From NCBI RefSeq assembly GCF_032854445.1, contig NW_027017974.1, forward strand, positions 1-64,000: a DNA stretch of 64,000 nucleotides, read 5' to 3'. The notes under the pieces were generated by a model. It was not told the DNA's origin. It did not search any database and saw nothing but the letters and a program-made list of their open reading frames with translations. Each line of letters begins with the position of its first letter. The stretch's first letter is position 1. The position numbers were made by a program, and so were the translations under genes. This DNA comes from Liolophura sinensis. Lineage: Eukaryota > Mollusca > Polyplacophora > Chitonida > Chitonidae. Below are positions 62,035-64,000 of this stretch, in pieces.

Positions 62035-64000
62035 ATGTGCCCTTCGGTAGCCCAGAAAACCTGAAATCTTTGGGCTAAGCCCATTTAACTCACCCAGCAA
62101 TTGCCTTACTTCGAAGTGCAAGACAATCTCAATGTCTTTATCTACGTGTAGAAAAACCACACCATTTGTACGTGAAAAACACAAGGTACTTGATACAGTC
62201 TGCTGTAAAAAGTACAACTGAACACTGACCCACTTCAGTAAGGTGCCAAAAGATGCGGAATTGAGCCAGGCATCGGCAGCTGTTACAAAATTGCAAATAT
62301 CCCTGTTTTCCATGGAGTAAGAGCCGTTGCTGGGCACGTGATTATGACATCAATGATCATTGAATTGTCGCTACACCCAAAAGTATTGGTCGGAGAGCAA
62401 CGCGGTTTGCACCATTCGATTTTACGTCACAAAATACGTCGGATTAGCCACTTACTAGCAGCACTGGAACAGTTTTTCCACTTTTGCATTTTTGCCTGGT
62501 CTTTTTGTTAATTGAAATCGGCTACACTGTACTCTGTACAATCGCGACTGGTCATTACTATATTCAACTTTTGACTATAAGTTATGTGCCCTTCGGTAGC
62601 CCAGAAGACGCCAAATCTTTGGGCTAAGCCCATTTAACTCACCCAGCAATTGCCTTACTTCTAAGTGCAAGACAATCTCAATGTCTTTATCTACGTGTAG
62701 AAAAACCACACCATTTGTACGTGAAAAAACACAAGGTACTTGATACAGTCTGCTGTAAAAGGTGCAACTGAACACTGACCCACATTTATAAGGTGCCAAA
62801 AGATGCGGAATTGAGCCAGGCATCGGCAGCTGTTGAAAAATTGCAAATTTCCCTGGTTTCCATGGAGTAAGAGCCGTTGCTGTGCACGTGATTATGACAT
62901 CAATGATTGTTGAATTGTCACCACAGCCAAAAGTATTGGTCGGAGAGCAACGCGGTTTGCACCATTTGATTTGTCGTCACAAAATACGTCGGATTAGCCT
63001 CTTACCAGCAGCACGGGAACAGTTTTTCCACTTTTGCATTTTTACCTGGTGTTTTTGTTAATTGAAATCGGCTACACTGTACTCTGTACAATCGCGACTG
63101 GTCATTACTATATTCAACTTTTGACTATAAGTTATGTGCCCTTCGGTAGCCCAGAAGACGCCAAATCTTTGGGCCAAGCCCATTTAACTCACCCAGCAAT
63201 TGTCTTACTTCTAAGTCGAAGACAATCTCAATGTCTTTATCTACGTGTAGAAAAACCACACCATTTGTACATGAAAAACACAAGGTACTTGATACAGTCT
63301 GCTGTAAAAAGTACAACTGAACACTGACCCACATTTATAAGGTGCCAAAAGATGTGGAATTGGGCCAGGCATCGGCAGCTGTTAAAAAATTGCAAATTTC
63401 CCTGGTTTCCATGGAGTAAGAGCCGTTGCTGTGCACGTGATTATGACATCAATGATCATTGAATTGTCACTACAGCCAAAAGTATTGGTCGGAGAGCAAC
63501 GCGGTTTGCACCATTTGATTTGTCGTCACAAAATACGTCGCATTAGCCTCTTACCAGCAGCACGGGAACAGTTTTTCCACTTTTGCATTTCTACCTGGTG
63601 TTTTTGTTAATTGAAATCGGCTACACTATACTCTGTACAATCGCGACTGGTCATTACTATATTCAACTTTTGACTATAAGTTATGTGCCCTTCGGTAGCC
63701 CAGAAGACGCCAAATCTTTGGGCCCAGCCCATTTAACTCACCCAGCAATTGTCTTACTTCTAAGTCGAAGACAATCTCAATGTCTTTATCTACGTGTAGA
63801 AAAACCACACCATTTGTACATAAAAAACACAAGGTACTTGATACAGTCTGCTGTAAAAAGTACAACTGAACACTGACCCACTTCAGTAAGGTGCCAAAAG
63901 ATGCGGAATTGAGCCAGGCATCGGCAGCTGTTGAAAAATTGCAAATTTCCCTGGTTTCCATGGAGTAAGAGCCGTTGCTACGCACGTGATTATGACATCA
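62035..64000. repeat. Tail of region E: four monomers, last cut by window end
   Basis: Starts are 62035, 62584, 63134 and 63683 (318 bases present). The 62584/63134 pair resembles the dimer at 23587-25782 (ATTTAT, catttgattt, CACGGG, TACCTGGTGTTT). The last copy matches 60388 at an offset of 3295 (six monomers), sharing GGGCCCAGCCC, and its predecessor ends like the predecessor of 60388 (CGCATTAGCC, CTATAC). A six-monomer period is therefore beginning at the window edge. Confidence 0.72.

Larger units (their letters stand above)
1..64000. repeat. Satellite DNA array, 549-bp monomer, about 117 head-to-tail copies
   Basis: The segment beginning ATGTGCCCTTCGGTAGCC recurs every 549 or 550 bp through the entire window, always in the same orientation. 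I located 116 starts, from 539 to 63683, plus a first copy truncated by the window edge. Nothing but this repeat is present, and there is no unique sequence between copies. Monomers differ mainly by linked substitutions at about 20 positions. Examples are the triplet after CAGAAGAC (GTC, CTG, ATC or GCC), CTAA versus CCAA, CCACACC versus CCAGACC, and GGG/GTG/ACG before CACGTG. Array length, uniform orientation and higher-order periodicity are typical of eukaryotic satellite DNA in heterochromatin. I do not recognise the family. Chromosomal location and species are not determinable from the sequence. Confidence 0.98.

Noticed and set aside
1-64000. CENP-B box or similar 17-bp centromere box
   Set aside because: I looked for TTCG followed four bases later by A and two later by CGGG, on both strands, at every TTCG in the consensus, and found none. 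A different centromere-protein site cannot be excluded.
1-64000. CRISPR array or bacterial repeat-protein gene
   Set aside because: The repeat unit is 549 bp with no unique spacers, and every frame has stops in most copies.
1-64000. Ribosomal DNA spacer, telomeric repeat or transposon array
   Set aside because: No rRNA segment, no short telomere-type repeat, and no terminal inverted repeats, LTR ends or target-site duplications were seen at monomer edges. The phase of the monomer is arbitrary.
1-64000. Nonstandard genetic code that would read through TAA/TAG in the open frame
   Set aside because: TGA in ACACTGACCC still closes the frame once per monomer in most copies, and nothing else in the window bears on codon usage. 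It would be an ad hoc rescue of a satellite frame.

Overview
The whole window is one tandem satellite DNA array with no recognisable gene. A monomer of about 549 bp is repeated head to tail in one orientation from base 1 to base 64000. Taking the conserved ATGTGCC at the start of each copy as the boundary, there are 117 monomers. The first lacks its first 5 bases and the last is cut at about 318 bases. The mean spacing is 549.0 bp and most copies are exactly 549 or 550 bp. No unique flank, transposon, tRNA, rRNA or CRISPR is visible, and the array runs off both ends. This points to eukaryotic heterochromatin (centromeric, pericentromeric, subtelomeric or sex-chromosome type). I cannot name the species. 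GC is about 42% over 6061-6540 (hand count), and CpG is only mildly depleted there (17 seen, about 21 expected), so strong CpG decay is not evident.

Monomers are not interchangeable. Linked diagnostic variants sort them into classes, and the classes recur in order as higher-order repeats (HORs). By region: A (1-4368) is a 5-monomer unit present about 1.6 times. B (4369-23586) is an 11-monomer unit present as 11-, 10- and 11-monomer copies plus a 3-monomer remnant. C (23587-30174) is a tandem dimer duplication followed by a 6-monomer unit. D (30175-51054) follows a grammar that I call K-(X-Y)n-P-Q, in which the number of internal X-Y dimers changes from unit to unit. E (51055-64000) is a 10-monomer unit repeated once, with a local one-monomer difference, and then a mixed tail. 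Classes found in region A reappear in region E, about 50 kb away.

Several monomers are clean hybrids: the 5' part is one class, the 3' part is another, the neighbours on each side fit the respective class, and the length stays near 549. This is the expected footprint of in-register unequal crossing-over or gene conversion. Four discrete zones (about 1-3.3, 15.35-17.5, 30.6-35.0 and 58.3-59.2 kb) carry clusters of 1-base indels, mostly in homopolymers, that nearby sister copies lack. These look more like unpolished assembly than biology.

Open reading frames up to 164 codons occur on both strands, but they are the same repeat segment read over and over. One plus-strand frame is nonetheless oddly open: 549 is divisible by 3, and that frame has only two or three stops per 183-codon period.
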